Shown: positions 16,244-24,520, numbered from the stretch's first letter. The stretch is DNA of 30,327 nucleotides from a virus (IMGVR_UViG_3300007522_000045:1-30327); one strand, 5' to 3'. A program made the numbers and translations. The notes: generated by a model from the sequence alone, not told the origin.

Positions 16244-17447
16244 CTTTCACCGGCTCCGCTGTTGGGTTCATTGCGCCGCGCGGCAGGACATTCGCCCACG
16301 CGGCAGGATCCGGCGGCAGCCCCGCATCGATCCGCACTTCGTTCGGCGTCATCCAGCCCGGCTGACCGCCAGCGCCGAGCGCCTTTGTGTAATAATCCGC
16401 CTGATCCTTGAAATCGCCCCGCGCTAATCCGCGTTCCTCAAGGTCGACCCGATACCCGGCGACGCCTGATAAAATGTCGCGTGCCGCCGCTTCTTCAAAG
16501 CGCACAAACCACGGCATCAGAGTATGCGTCAGATGCACCCGAAACATTTGTTCCGCGCTGCCAAAAGTCGCGGCCTTATCTTGCTGCATCAGCATGATCG
16601 GCTGCACCCGGAAGGCGCGGGCGATTTCCTCAATCTGAAACCGCCGGGTTTCCATGTGCTGCGCGTCGACGCTGGTCATGGTCATCGACTGAAAAGATGC
16701 GTCGCCGTCCAGAATTGCGATACCGCCTTCGCCGTTGATCCCGAACTTTTGCTGCCAAGTTTCTTGCAGCGCCTTTTTGGTTTCCGCGCCTAGCTTGTTT
16801 TTGAATGACAGCACCCCGGACGGCTTGCCGCCATTGCCTGCCAGCTTGGCCTGTTGCCGTTCCAGTGCCCGGCTTAATCCGATCGCCTCGCGGGCTTGGC
16901 GGATCGCGGGCAGACCGTCGAAACCGTCCAGCGACGGCCCGCGCAGGTAAAACACCTGATCGCGGGTAAAATATCCGTGCGTCTTATCGACATAATCGAC
17001 GCGAAACCGCAGCGACCAGTCGGGCATCTGCTCCACCGTCCAGGATCCTGCAGGCACCGGCAGCAATTCGCGCACTTCGCCGTTTACGACGTTCTTAATC
17101 GCGATCGCCCCGCGCCCGATCACGGCGTTAAAAACCATGCCTTCGCGGAATTCAAAGCTGGTTTGCCAGCCGTTCGGCTTCACCGACAGCAGCTTGTGCG
17201 CCCAATGCTCCCGCGCGACAGCGCTTGTGCGTTCGTCGCCGTTGTAGGTGTCCTGCAGGATCCGCACCGGTACCTGCGCGACGCCTTCGGCGATCACCCG
17301 CGCGGCGCAGAACACGGCAGGCACGTCGACGGCATTGTGCGACGTAACAGACAGACCCGACGCCGATGCCCAGCCGATCCAGCCTGCAAAGCCCGCCAGC
17401 TGGTCGACCGTATAGGTCGCGCTCTTGCGCAGAAAACCAAACATCAC
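16236..17447 (-). CDS. Portal protein, HK97 family
   Basis: 403 aa. Diagnostic segments include VPAVFCAARVIAEGVAQVPVRIL, HWAHKLLSVKPNGWQTSFEFREGM and PSGVLSFKN. Others are SMTMTSVDAQHMETRRFQIEEIARAFRVQP and the closing LPPDPAAWANVLP. It makes the dodecameric ring for packaging and tail attachment. It starts in a TGATG overlap with TerL. Confidence 0.95.
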   Translation of the reverse strand: MMFGFLRKSATYTVDQLAGFAGWIGWASASGLSVTSHNAVDVPAVFCAARVIAEGVAQVPVRILQDTYNGDERTSAVAREHWAHKLLSVKPNGWQTSFEFREGMVFNAVIGRGAIAIKNVVNGEVRELLPVPAGSWTVEQMPDWSLRFRVDYVDKTHGYFTRDQVFYLRGPSLDGFDGLPAIRQAREAIGLSRALERQQAKLAGNGGKPSGVLSFKNKLGAETKKALQETWQQKFGINGEGGIAILDGDASFQSMTMTSVDAQHMETRRFQIEEIARAFRVQPIMLMQQDKAATFGSAEQMFRVHLTHTLMPWFVRFEEAAARDILSGVAGYRVDLEERGLARGDFKDQADYYTKALGAGGQPGWMTPNEVRIDAGLPPDPAAWANVLPRGAMNPTAEPVKDE

Positions 17448-19156
17448 AGCACCAGCAATTCTGCATCGTCCAGATAGCTGCCGCCGGTCGCCGACGGGTT
17501 GCGTGACATCAGCATAAAACCATTTAGCCCCGCGATCAGCGGATCGATCTTAGCCTTGCCCGCCGTTTCTTTCGTAATGATCACAGCACTGCCCCTTTGT
17601 TCGGTCCGGGCATTGCCCAAAACCCAATCCATCATTGGCTGCCCCGCATGGCGCAGCGTTCCGTTTTTCAGCTTGCGCTCCATGCCCCAGATCGCAGGCG
17701 ACAGGCGCGACCCCTGCCCGATCGCGGCCATCTGTTCGTCCGAAATGCCCCGGAATGATAATTCGTCGACCAGCGCCGCGACACCGTAAGGATCCAGCCC
17801 GATCGCGCCTTCCTCTGGCAGCAGCCCGGCGATCAGCAAGCGCTCGACATAGTCCGCCACGCCGATGATATCTTGCGTCAGCTCGTCGTCTTTCAGGATC
17901 GTCAGGCACCCTGATCGCTCAAAATCCAGCAGGCGAGGCGCGATTTCCTTGCGCAGCTTCAACACCTCTGGATGCGCCCATGCATGAAACCATGCCAGCC
18001 AGTCGCGGGTTTCCTTGTCGCGCCCGATGATCGACAGGCCCAGAAGGTCATCCAGACCGCCGCCATCGATGCCGACGACAGCCACGTCGCAGCGATCGAT
18101 CAGGCTTTCCAGATCCAGCCCCGGCAGCGCGGCCTTGCCCCAGAATTGCGCTCCCATCCATGACGTCGCTTTCAGCCCGACGCCGATTTCGACGTTAAAA
18201 TGCTGCGACGCCAGCAGTGCCAACGCGGCAGACCCGTCGCGTTCTGCCGCCGTCAGCTGGTCCAGCAGAAACTGCGGATCGACAGACAGTCCAAAGTTCG
18301 GATTGACCAGCCCCCACGTTTTGGGATTTTTCCAGCCTTCTTTTTTCAGCAGATCCGGCGGCAGCTCATACAAAACCGCCAGCATCGGCAGATTGATTTC
18401 GCCGTCGCGCACGGCCCGCGCCTTGTCCAGCTCTTGACCGAACACACCCGACGGCGGCGTTTTAGACTGCGTCGTGATCTGCAGCAAAAACCCGTCGGTG
18501 CGCGATGCCAATGCGCCGCGCAGCTCGACAAAAACTTCGGACGCGCCCGACTTTTTTGCGAATTCGTGCGTTTCATCAATCAGCGTATAGGTCGCCTTGC
18601 CGCCCGTGATCGTGTCCGTGTCCGATGCCTTGATCGCGATTTCCGCAAGGCTGATCCGGTGCGTGATCGTTTTGGCGTGATCCTTCAAATGGAATAGATC
18701 GGTCAGCACTGGATCCAGCCGGATCATGCCCTTGATCGTTTTAAACGCGATGCCCGCGATTTTCATCGTCGGCGCGATCAGCAGTAATTCCGCCTCCGGC
18801 CTTTCATTCATAATCGCAGCGGTCAGGATGATGCCCGCCGCCATGCTCGACTTGCCGTTTTTCTTTGGCACCAGCAGGAAAAACTCGCGCAACATGCGCC
18901 GCCGGGTTTCCGGGTCATAGCTGCCGAACACGACGCGGACGAAATCAAACACCCAATCGGCGCAGACTTCGGCGTGCGTCGGCGTGCCGATCAGATCCGG
19001 CACCCGCAAGCGCTTGAAAATCCGCAGCGCCTTTTCCGCGACAGCATCAAACAGCGGCAGATCTGGCAGCAGTGACGCCCGCGCCTTGATCCGATCGGCC
19101 CAATCCGGCACCGCCGTGCCCCAATTTGAAAGGTCCGACGGATCCAGCAGCTGCAT
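17444..19156 (-). CDS. terL: Terminase large subunit
   Basis: 570 aa. The ATPase domain has a Walker A-type loop at about 96-103 (PKKNGKSS) and a Walker B/DETH at D194-E195 (TLIDETHEF). The nuclease domain begins near V361-GID364-GG, a typical first acidic residue, with further Asp residues downstream (DDLLGL, GLDPYGV). It matches the YmfN/HK97-type terminase family. GGGGG lies ahead of the ATG. Packages DNA into the prohead. Confidence 0.95.
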   Translation of the reverse strand: MQLLDPSDLSNWGTAVPDWADRIKARASLLPDLPLFDAVAEKALRIFKRLRVPDLIGTPTHAEVCADWVFDFVRVVFGSYDPETRRRMLREFFLLVPKKNGKSSMAAGIILTAAIMNERPEAELLLIAPTMKIAGIAFKTIKGMIRLDPVLTDLFHLKDHAKTITHRISLAEIAIKASDTDTITGGKATYTLIDETHEFAKKSGASEVFVELRGALASRTDGFLLQITTQSKTPPSGVFGQELDKARAVRDGEINLPMLAVLYELPPDLLKKEGWKNPKTWGLVNPNFGLSVDPQFLLDQLTAAERDGSAALALLASQHFNVEIGVGLKATSWMGAQFWGKAALPGLDLESLIDRCDVAVVGIDGGGLDDLLGLSIIGRDKETRDWLAWFHAWAHPEVLKLRKEIAPRLLDFERSGCLTILKDDELTQDIIGVADYVERLLIAGLLPEEGAIGLDPYGVAALVDELSFRGISDEQMAAIGQGSRLSPAIWGMERKLKNGTLRHAGQPMMDWVLGNARTEQRGSAVIITKETAGKAKIDPLIAGLNGFMLMSRNPSATGGSYLDDAELLVL

Positions 19157-19167
19157 TGTGTCGCCCC

Positions 19168-19638
19168 CTAATTGGTCGGCCCGTCAAATTTCAGATCATC
19201 GCCCCAATCCGGGCTAACCTCTGCGGCCTTTGCCGCCCGCGTCGCGGCCTCTTTCTTGCCGATCGCCTCCGGCTTGGCCTGATCTGACTTTTCGCGCTGC
19301 CCGGCCCGCGCCATCAGATCATTTCGATCGACCAACCGGCCCAGCTCTTTCAGCGCCGACACGTTGCCTTTGAATGCCAGATCCGCCGTGACCTCGACCC
19401 GCCGGGCTTCCAGCCTGTCGCGCATCTGGTCGCGGACTTTCAGATCGGCTCTAAAATGCCGCTTCAACGTCGCTGGCGACACGTCGCAGGCGTTTGCGAT
19501 GCGCGGATTAGACCAGCCAAGCGACAATAACAGCCTGACTTTATTGGATAATTCCGGCGTGACCTGAAACGCAGGTCTGCCGCGCTGGCCTTTTCCGGGC
19601 TGCGCCGGGTTGCCAAACAGGTCAAAATCTTCGGCCAT
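19168..19638 (-). CDS. terS: Terminase small subunit
   Basis: 156 aa. GRPAFQVTPELSNKVRLLLSLG followed by SNPRIANACDVSPATLKRHFRADL forms a helix-turn-helix typical of small terminases binding the packaging site. The C-terminal half is a charged helix. It lies 11 bases before terL. The ATG has no clear ribosome site (T-rich upstream). Confidence 0.88.
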   Translation of the reverse strand: MAEDFDLFGNPAQPGKGQRGRPAFQVTPELSNKVRLLLSLGWSNPRIANACDVSPATLKRHFRADLKVRDQMRDRLEARRVEVTADLAFKGNVSALKELGRLVDRNDLMARAGQREKSDQAKPEAIGKKEAATRAAKAAEVSPDWGDDLKFDGPTN

Positions 19639-19717
19639 CGGAAAAAATTCTCTGCGTGAGGGAACGCGGGTCTAGAGAAAATCGCCCGCCAAGGATGGAC
19701 CCACCCCCCCTTATTGG
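19639..19717 (-). other. Candidate cos/packaging region
   Basis: 79 non-coding bases between the HNH nuclease and TerS, the usual place of cos in HK97-like phages whose HNH protein works with terminase. It contains an A6 run, a GCGGG..CCCGC pairing (about 19666-19690) and a C6 run. No cohesive-end sequence can be read directly, so this is positional. Confidence 0.35.
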
Positions 19718-20062
19718 TCAGCGCCAAGCGTTGCTTTCTTCGCGTTGTTTGATTGCGTTGTGACAATGCTCGCACAGCGTCTGCACATTGCCCGGATCAA
19801 AGAACAGATCACGATCGCCCCGGTGCGCGATGATATGATCGCCGTGCAGCTTGGACGTGTCCGCTTCGACCTTGCCGCAGTTTTGGCAAGTGAACAGGTC
19901 GCGCACCAGACAAGACCAACGCAGCGCCTGCCACGTCGCCGTCCCGTACCAGCGCCGCCACCAGTTCCGCTGTCGCCGTTCGCCGTCACGGTTCGCCGCG
20001 ACGATCCCCAGACGCGGGCGCAGGCTGGCCAGACGCGGCGCGACTTGCTTCAACCGGCCCAT
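19718..20062 (-). CDS. HNH endonuclease of the packaging module
   Basis: 114 aa. Zinc ligands C59-x2-C62 (TCQNC) and C97-x2-C100-H (LCEHCHN) flank the nuclease core H73-G-D75-H76, with N92 in GNVQTL. This is the compact HNH protein found beside terS/terL in cos phages, needed for efficient terminase cutting in HK97. It overlaps the upstream gene (TGATG). Confidence 0.93.
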   Translation of the reverse strand: MGRLKQVAPRLASLRPRLGIVAANRDGERRQRNWWRRWYGTATWQALRWSCLVRDLFTCQNCGKVEADTSKLHGDHIIAHRGDRDLFFDPGNVQTLCEHCHNAIKQREESNAWR

Positions 20063-20301
20063 CAGTCGCGGCCCAGAACCACCGGCCCAACCGTAGGCCC
20101 GTCAGGCCAACGCACAAACTGGACCTGCCCGACGACCAGTTGCAGCTGCAGACTTTCACCATCATGCACCAGCTGACCGTCGGCGTCGCGGACATAGACC
20201 ACAGCAAAGCCCAGATCATCATCGCAGACGACCACGTCCTGCAGCTCGACACCGTCGCACAGCACATCGCCGAAATCAGCGCCCGCATTAAACCGTGTCA
20301 T
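20062..20301 (-). CDS. Small conserved first gene of the late operon
   Basis: 79 aa from ATG 20301 (GGGGG at 5-base spacing). MTRFNAGADFGDVLCDGVEL is followed by a beta-rich acidic chain (VVVCDDDLGFAVVYVRDADGQL). It is the first gene after the leader hairpin at 20321-20351 and coupled to the HNH gene. Function unknown. Confidence 0.7.
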   Translation of the reverse strand: MTRFNAGADFGDVLCDGVELQDVVVCDDDLGFAVVYVRDADGQLVHDGESLQLQLVVGQVQFVRWPDGPTVGPVVLGRD

Positions 20302-20320
20302 CGGATCCCCCAAACGCAAA

Positions 20321-20351
20321 GCGCCCGCGCGGCTTTCATACCGGCGGGCGC
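20321..20351 (-). terminator. GC hairpin in the late leader
   Basis: GCGCCCGC (20321-20328) pairs with GCGGGCGC (20344-20351), plus three more pairs across a one-base bulge; the loop is about 8 bases. The minus strand then reads TTTGCGTTT. It begins about 10 bases into a transcript from the promoter at 20367-20395, so it may act as an attenuator that must be overcome for late expression. Confidence 0.6.
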
Positions 20352-20366
20352 AAATCTGTCTTGTGT

Positions 20367-20395
20367 CTTATGGCAAGGGGTCTAGGTTTCGTCAA
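20367..20395 (-). promoter_or_regulatory. Candidate late promoter
   Basis: Minus-strand TTGACG (20395-20390) and CATAAG (20372-20367) are separated by exactly 17 bases. It is the only good sigma-70-like pair between the end of the early operon (20479) and the first late gene (20301). Confidence 0.55.
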
Positions 20396-20447
20396 ACTCT
20401 TTTTTACCGTCTGCGCGTCCGCTGCCGCCCTACTTTGCGCTGCAGCA

Positions 20448-20470
20448 CGCCTGCCAGCGCCCGGCAGGCG
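20448..20470 (-). terminator. Hairpin at end of the early operon
   Basis: CGCCTGCC (20448-20455) pairs perfectly with GGCAGGCG (20463-20470), loop of 7. It lies 8 bases after the stop of the last early ORF. There is no U-run, so Rho-independent termination is doubtful, but the position suits an early/late boundary. Confidence 0.45.
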
Positions 20471-20478
20471 CAACCGCG

Positions 20479-20556
20479 TCACAGCATTGCCAAAACCACC
20501 AAAGCCGACAGACGGCCCGCCACATAGCAGCACGCCAGCAAACCGATCCACCGCAT
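20479..20556 (-). CDS. 25-aa hydrophobic peptide
   Basis: MRWIGLLACCYVAGRLSALV then VLAML. A single membrane-like segment with two adjacent cysteines. Its ATG overlaps the upstream stop (TGATG), the coupling used throughout this operon. Real but very short; role unknown. Could be dismissed as chance if not conserved. Confidence 0.4.
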   Translation of the reverse strand: MRWIGLLACCYVAGRLSALVVLAML

Positions 20557-21236
20557 CACAACGCAGCGCCGATCGGCGCAGATGCCCAAGGCTTCATTGG
20601 CGGCATGGCGTCCGTGACCTTCCACGCCGACAGATCGCGGCCCAGCTGAAACGTCGTGCGCAATTCCAGCAGCGCCGACCAAAACTGCAGATAGCTGCGC
20701 CGCTTGGCTGCGACCGTCGCCGCCGTGCCGACGATCGTGACCGGGCAGTAAAGCACCGGATCCAGCGACACACCGCCGCGCCGCGTCCGACGCTCTGTCG
20801 CCGGCCATCCCGCCTTGCCCAGATCCTTTGCGTCTGCCGTATTGGAAAACAGGCCGTGACGGTTTTGCATGTAGCTGACCGGCACGATCGACACGTCGAC
20901 GCGCCAGTCTGGCAGGATGCCAGCCCGCGCCAGCTCGACAATCTGCAGTGCCATGCGGATCCCGCCGCAGCCCTCCGGCAGTACCGACAGCGCAGACGCG
21001 ACCAGATCCGCGTCGGGATGCGGCGACGACCGACCACCGCCGTCGATCTTGCAGCCGATGCGGCAGCGCTCCATCAGCATCGCCTCCATACTTAGACCGC
21101 CAGCTGGCGCGAATTCGTCCAGATCCAGCTGCGCAAATTCAGCCCGGAAGGCCCAGACGATCAGCTGCCAGATCCCGATTTCACGCGCCGCGCCGGTCGA
21201 CGCCCGTGGCAACGCCGCCAGATCCCGCGCCATCAT
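20556..21236 (-). CDS. Unknown early protein, last large gene before late promoter
   Basis: 226 aa from ATG 21236, which overlaps the upstream stop by one base; the longer open frame is not used. It contains IGIWQLIVWAFRAEFAQLDLDE, a middle part with SIVPVSYMQNRHGLF, and a C-terminal RSYLQFWSALLELRTTF followed by LSAWKVTDAMPPMKPW. Mixed alpha/beta, no membrane segment and no family recognised. The place is that of Q-type antiterminators in lambdoid phages, but sequence gives no support for or against. Confidence 0.75.
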   Translation of the reverse strand: MMARDLAALPRASTGAAREIGIWQLIVWAFRAEFAQLDLDEFAPAGGLSMEAMLMERCRIGCKIDGGGRSSPHPDADLVASALSVLPEGCGGIRMALQIVELARAGILPDWRVDVSIVPVSYMQNRHGLFSNTADAKDLGKAGWPATERRTRRGGVSLDPVLYCPVTIVGTAATVAAKRRSYLQFWSALLELRTTFQLGRDLSAWKVTDAMPPMKPWASAPIGAAL

Positions 21237-21889
21237 CACGCCGCAGCTCCGTCGCGTTTGCTTTGGCCTGCCGCCACGATCGCAGCGACAGCCTGCCGGT
21301 CGCGCTTGTAGGCTTCCAACCACTGCAGATCGACAGGATCAGCTGCGCCGCGCTCAATCCGCCCCCCGATCAGCAGGATCTGCCGCGCCGCATCCTCTGC
21401 CGCCTCCCTGATCAGGCGCAGATCATAGGCCAACGGCGGGCGACCATGCTTTGCAAGGTGCCGATATAGCTCGACCTCGAAACCGCCCGCGATCGCTGCA
21501 GGTCCTTCGATCGACGCAAGCCAGCTGGTCACGATCGGCAGCTGAAACACCGGCGGCGACTGCAGCGCGTGCGCGTGAGACAGGATCGACGTTTCAGGCC
21601 AGATCGTCGCCTTCGGCTTGGCAGCGCCCGCGCCGATCGCATTGGTCACGATCATATCAGCCAGCACGGCCAAAGCCTCCGGCCCCATATACGCCAGCCG
21701 ATCGCTGACCCGCTTGCGCATCGCGGCGTGCGCGTCGACGGTTTCGCCCTTGGCCCGCGTCATGCCAGCTTCATCGATACGATCCCACAGCAGCGCCTGC
21801 ACCCGCGCCCGGCCCTCTGCCCGATCTGCCGCACTGGCCTGCATTGCTCTGCCCTTGTCGCCTTGCCGTTCTGTCGCTGCCGTTTGCAT
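21236..21889 (-). CDS. Unknown helical early protein
   Basis: 217 aa. AAGAGGGG lies upstream of the ATG. An Ala/Arg-rich helical start (AADRAEGRARVQALLWDRI) is followed by MRKRVSDRLAYMGPEALAVLADMI and GFEVELYRHLAKHGRPPLAYDLRLIREAAEDAARQILLIGG. It is transcribed away from the phased boxes at 22033-22123 and is the first gene after them. No known domain recognised. Confidence 0.75.
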   Translation of the reverse strand: MQTAATERQGDKGRAMQASAADRAEGRARVQALLWDRIDEAGMTRAKGETVDAHAAMRKRVSDRLAYMGPEALAVLADMIVTNAIGAGAAKPKATIWPETSILSHAHALQSPPVFQLPIVTSWLASIEGPAAIAGGFEVELYRHLAKHGRPPLAYDLRLIREAAEDAARQILLIGGRIERGAADPVDLQWLEAYKRDRQAVAAIVAAGQSKRDGAAA

Positions 21890-21974
21890 GTCGTGCCCCT
21901 CTTATTTTCTAAGCCTGCCCGCTGTCGTTTTGCGGTGCCGGTGCGTTTGGTGCGTTGCGCCTATTATCTTTTCA

Positions 21975-22123
21975 TTTCTTTTCTTTTTCTTTCTTTTCAG
22001 CGGTCACAAAACTGCGCGAAAAAAAAAGAAAACCGTGCAAATTCCGTGAAATTCCGTGGCAGTTCTGTAAATTTCCGTAACTTTACTGTCGCATTCTGTA
22101 ACTGTCACAGAACCGAACAGAAC
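21975..22123. other. Candidate replication origin / phased iteron array
   Basis: CYGT boxes (mostly TTCCGTG or TTCTGTA) begin at 22033, 22044, 22054, 22065, 22075, 22086 and 22096. The alternating 11/10-base steps average 10.5, one helical turn. Two opposite copies (TTCTGT on the minus strand) follow at about 22107-22123. Next to them are an uninterrupted 24-base pyrimidine run (21975-21998) and a 15-base purine run (22018-22032). The array lies just after a replication-like gene. An origin with initiator iterons is the best explanation; an operator array for the 21889 gene is the alternative. Confidence 0.55.
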
Positions 22124-22124
22124 A

Positions 22125-22724
22125 TTACCGGCCCGTCGCTACCGCGTCGACGCCCTCACGGATTACCGCTTCCGTGCGATTTCCGGTGCAGTTCTGCGTG
22201 AGCCAATGATCAACACGTTCGACAAAAGTGCGATCAGATGCCTGCCGGGTCATGCCCATCGCAACCATCCTTTCGCCGAGATCCCTCAAAGCCTTGGCTG
22301 CGGATCTGCGCTGTCTCTCGACCTCGCGATCGCGGCGCGACCCGATCGCCTTTTCGGCCATTTCAGTCACGACGGGATGCATCAGGCGGACCTGATCGCC
22401 CGCCATGCACGGCACCCAGCCCCGTAGCGGCGACACGTCGCGGGCGCAGAACAGGTGCAGCTGGTCGACGGACATGCCCAGCATGGTCGCGATAAGCTTG
22501 GGATTTTGCGGCAGCGTGCCGACCGGCGTCTGGTCCTGCGAAATCATAATCAAATCGACCATGACTCCGCGCACGTCCCAATCAGCCAGTAGCCGCGCCT
22601 CTGAATTTAGCCAGCGACGGAAATGGAATTCGACAAAAAAATGAGACTGCAAACGCTCTGCGGCGTCGATCGGATAGATCGGCAGCTGGTCATTTGTGAC
22701 GACCTGGAAAACCGGCAGCGCCAT
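22125..22724 (-). CDS. Probable replication-initiation protein (DUF1376-like)
   Basis: 199 aa from ATG 22724 (TGATG overlap with the upstream stop). Residues 1-110 (LPIYPIDAAERLQSHFFVEFHFRRWLNSEARLLADWDVRG then VGTLPQNPKLIATMLGM..LHLFC) resemble the winged-helix region of phage replication proteins with 'V-G-x-L-P' and 'L-A-x-x-L-G' motifs. The C-terminus is basic and helical (RRDREVERQRRSAAKAL). The phased box array lies immediately after its stop. Assignment is by pattern and position. Confidence 0.6.
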   Translation of the reverse strand: MALPVFQVVTNDQLPIYPIDAAERLQSHFFVEFHFRRWLNSEARLLADWDVRGVMVDLIMISQDQTPVGTLPQNPKLIATMLGMSVDQLHLFCARDVSPLRGWVPCMAGDQVRLMHPVVTEMAEKAIGSRRDREVERQRRSAAKALRDLGERMVAMGMTRQASDRTFVERVDHWLTQNCTGNRTEAVIREGVDAVATGR

Positions 22725-23002
22725 CAGCTCGCACCCGGCGCAGCTGACTTGCGCGACCACGTCGCACAGTCTGCCGCGTCCGCTTCGCCGCGCACGTCGC
22801 AGCCCAGCTTGTCGCATGGCCCAACTGCGCGGATATTGTCGCCCCCGAAATGCGTGCAGACGCCGCAGATCCGGCGCAAGCCGATCGGGCAGTTTCCCAT
22901 TTTAGGATGCTTGTCGCTTGGGCGCATCTGCACTGTCGATCGAAACGCCTGCGCCGGGTCATAGATGAAACGCCCCGTCGTGTTTATCCGCGTGCCACTC
23001 AT
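22724..23002 (-). CDS. Small cysteine-rich (zinc-binding) early protein
   Basis: 92 aa. Cysteines in CPIGLRRICGVCTHFGG and GPCDKLGCDVRG plus a later C suggest one or two zinc sites. The N-terminus (GRFIYDPAQAFRST) is basic. It overlaps both neighbours (ATGA and TGATG). Likely DNA- or protein-binding; function unknown. Confidence 0.75.
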   Translation of the reverse strand: MSGTRINTTGRFIYDPAQAFRSTVQMRPSDKHPKMGNCPIGLRRICGVCTHFGGDNIRAVGPCDKLGCDVRGEADAADCATWSRKSAAPGAS

Positions 23003-23424
23003 GCCGCGCCCCCCTCTTTTGTTGTGGTGAATTCGTTAGAAGCTGCGCCGCGCGCCCATGCCGGGCACGGCACCAGACCGTCAGCCCGGCCTGCCAGCAT
23101 CGCGCCCCAGCGGTGCCCGTTCAAAGCCCGTGCCTCTGACCGCCAATCAGGCGACCGCGCATCAGCGTGCAGCACCAGCAGACCCAGCCTGCCGCAGATC
23201 GTCATGCAAAGATCGCGGCCCTGCACCTGCAGGATCTGCAGACTACCGGCGGCGACTTGCAGGATCCCATAAGCTTGGCTGGCGGCAGATACGCCCGGTA
23301 GCGCCAGCGCGACCGCCCACGCCTCGCGGCTGGCGGCAGCGGACGGCACGACGTAAATGACTGTTTGGCCCTCGCGTGCCAGCACGATCGCCCGCGCCAG
23401 ACAGGGCAAAATCACGCCGATCAT
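22999..23424 (-). CDS. Unknown early protein, 141 aa
   Basis: AREGQTVIYVVPSAAASREAWAVAL looks like a beta-alpha unit of a Rossmann-like fold. Hydrophobic strands (SLQILQVQGRDLCMTICGRLGLLVLHADA) and a polar C-terminus follow. No Walker motif is present. ATGA overlaps exist at both ends. No family recognised. Confidence 0.7.
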   Translation of the reverse strand: MIGVILPCLARAIVLAREGQTVIYVVPSAAASREAWAVALALPGVSAASQAYGILQVAAGSLQILQVQGRDLCMTICGRLGLLVLHADARSPDWRSEARALNGHRWGAMLAGRADGLVPCPAWARGAASNEFTTTKEGGAA

Positions 23425-23909
23425 GCGCCGCCACCGGCAGCAGCCCGACGCCGATCGCGATCAGCGGCCCATGCGGTTTGCACTTGCGTGATGTAGCGCC
23501 GCGCGGCGCGGCATAGATCAGCCTCTGGCGTGCCGGGCTTGGCCCGCTTGTATTGACGCCACGCCAGCAGCGCAGGCGCAATCTTGTGCCCGACGGCCCG
23601 CGCCTCATTCACGGCGCACCGACGGCACGCGCTGCAGCAATACTTTTGCCAAGGCGTCGACGGCGCGAATGCGGCGCTGCAGCCCGGATTATCGCAGACG
23701 CCAGCGACATGCATCGCGCAGGCGTTCAGCTCCGGCTCGCAGGCGGTTTCAAAAGGCTCGACGTCTAGGTGCAGTGTCACCGCATTTCCGGCAGGCATTG
23801 CTGCGCGGCAGTCGGTCGCGGCGCTGGCGTTACGCACCTCTGCGGCGTCGCTTTTTTGAAACGGCAACGCGCCGGAATAGGCGGCAGATCGAACAGCACT
23901 AGCCCGCAT
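23421..23909 (-). CDS. Zinc-finger early protein
   Basis: 162 aa from ATG 23909, which overlaps the upstream gene by 11 bases. The distinctive motif CDNPGCSAAFAPSTPWQKYC with CSACRR following (C-x4-C..C-C-x2-C) matches a small zinc finger common in phage and bacterial proteins (consensus GC-x-x-x-F-x-P..WQ-x-YC-S). The C-terminal part is a basic helix (RQYKRAKPG..RAARRYITQVQTAW). Likely nucleic-acid binding. Other N-terminal starts are possible. Confidence 0.72.
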   Translation of the reverse strand: MRASAVRSAAYSGALPFQKSDAAEVRNASAATDCRAAMPAGNAVTLHLDVEPFETACEPELNACAMHVAGVCDNPGCSAAFAPSTPWQKYCCSACRRCAVNEARAVGHKIAPALLAWRQYKRAKPGTPEADLCRAARRYITQVQTAWAADRDRRRAAAGGGA

Positions 23910-24162
23910 GACGCGACCCCGCGACCGGCTGGCGGATCTGGTAGCGCACGACGCGCAGGCCCTTCTTGCCGCGCGCGACAGGCGTGTCCGCCTTGCGACG
24001 CCATATCGCGCCCTGTGTCGTCGTGACCGTTGCCGTCCACAGCTTATCGATCGGCCCGACCTTATCAGACAGATGCGCCCGCACGATCGTGCCACGCGCC
24101 ACGGGCTGACCGGATCCGTCGTGATCGATCATTGGCCCCCACTCCATTGCGCAGTCAGACAT
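23899..24162 (-). CDS. First gene of the early operon, unknown
   Basis: 87 aa. GAGGGGG lies 5 bases ahead of the ATG, the strongest ribosome site in this operon. TPVARGKKGLRVVRYQIRQPVAG and GTIVRAHLSDKVGPIDKLWTATVTTT suggest a small beta-barrel-like basic protein. Function unknown. Confidence 0.72.
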   Translation of the reverse strand: MSDCAMEWGPMIDHDGSGQPVARGTIVRAHLSDKVGPIDKLWTATVTTTQGAIWRRKADTPVARGKKGLRVVRYQIRQPVAGSRHAG

Positions 24163-24520
24163 AAAGCCCCCTCAAGTAAGTCGGTGAAATTGAAGAAAGC
24201 GGCAGGACGGACCTGACCGGCGCGACCACCACAGCGCCCCGATCGATCCGCCCCGCCGCGCAGCAGGACCAGCGGGCGCACCCCAGATGCGCCGCCAGCC
24301 CCGCCGAAACCCCGCACCGCGTCAGCGGTCTGCAGGGTATCCAGTGCCGCTGCCGGAAAACTTTCCGACCTAGCAGCAAACTGATCAGTCAAAGCAAACA
24401 CAGCTCACTTCCGACCGGAAAGTTTTCCCAGACGACGGGCGGCAGAAGCCGCCCACCATCTGCCAAACGCCGCGACGTGCGACGCCGTCCAAAATTCAGC
24501 AACGAACAGCTTAAAACGCA
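24163..24520 (-). other. Early-operon leader without a confident gene
   Basis: 358 bases between the HTH gene and the early operon. Two overlapping minus frames (24129-24401 and 24155-24379) are open but Gly/Arg/Cys-rich, without ribosome sites, and look like high-GC chance frames. The region holds two GGAAAACTTTCC-type sites and a perfect GC hairpin (24437-24454). A minus-strand TTGACT lies between the two sites (about 24389-24394) without a good -10. Confidence 0.5.

Noticed and set aside
24129-24401. Frame with GFGGAGGASG resembling a cytosine methyltransferase motif I
   Set aside because: The frame is short and Gly/Arg-rich, has no other methyltransferase motifs and no ribosome site.
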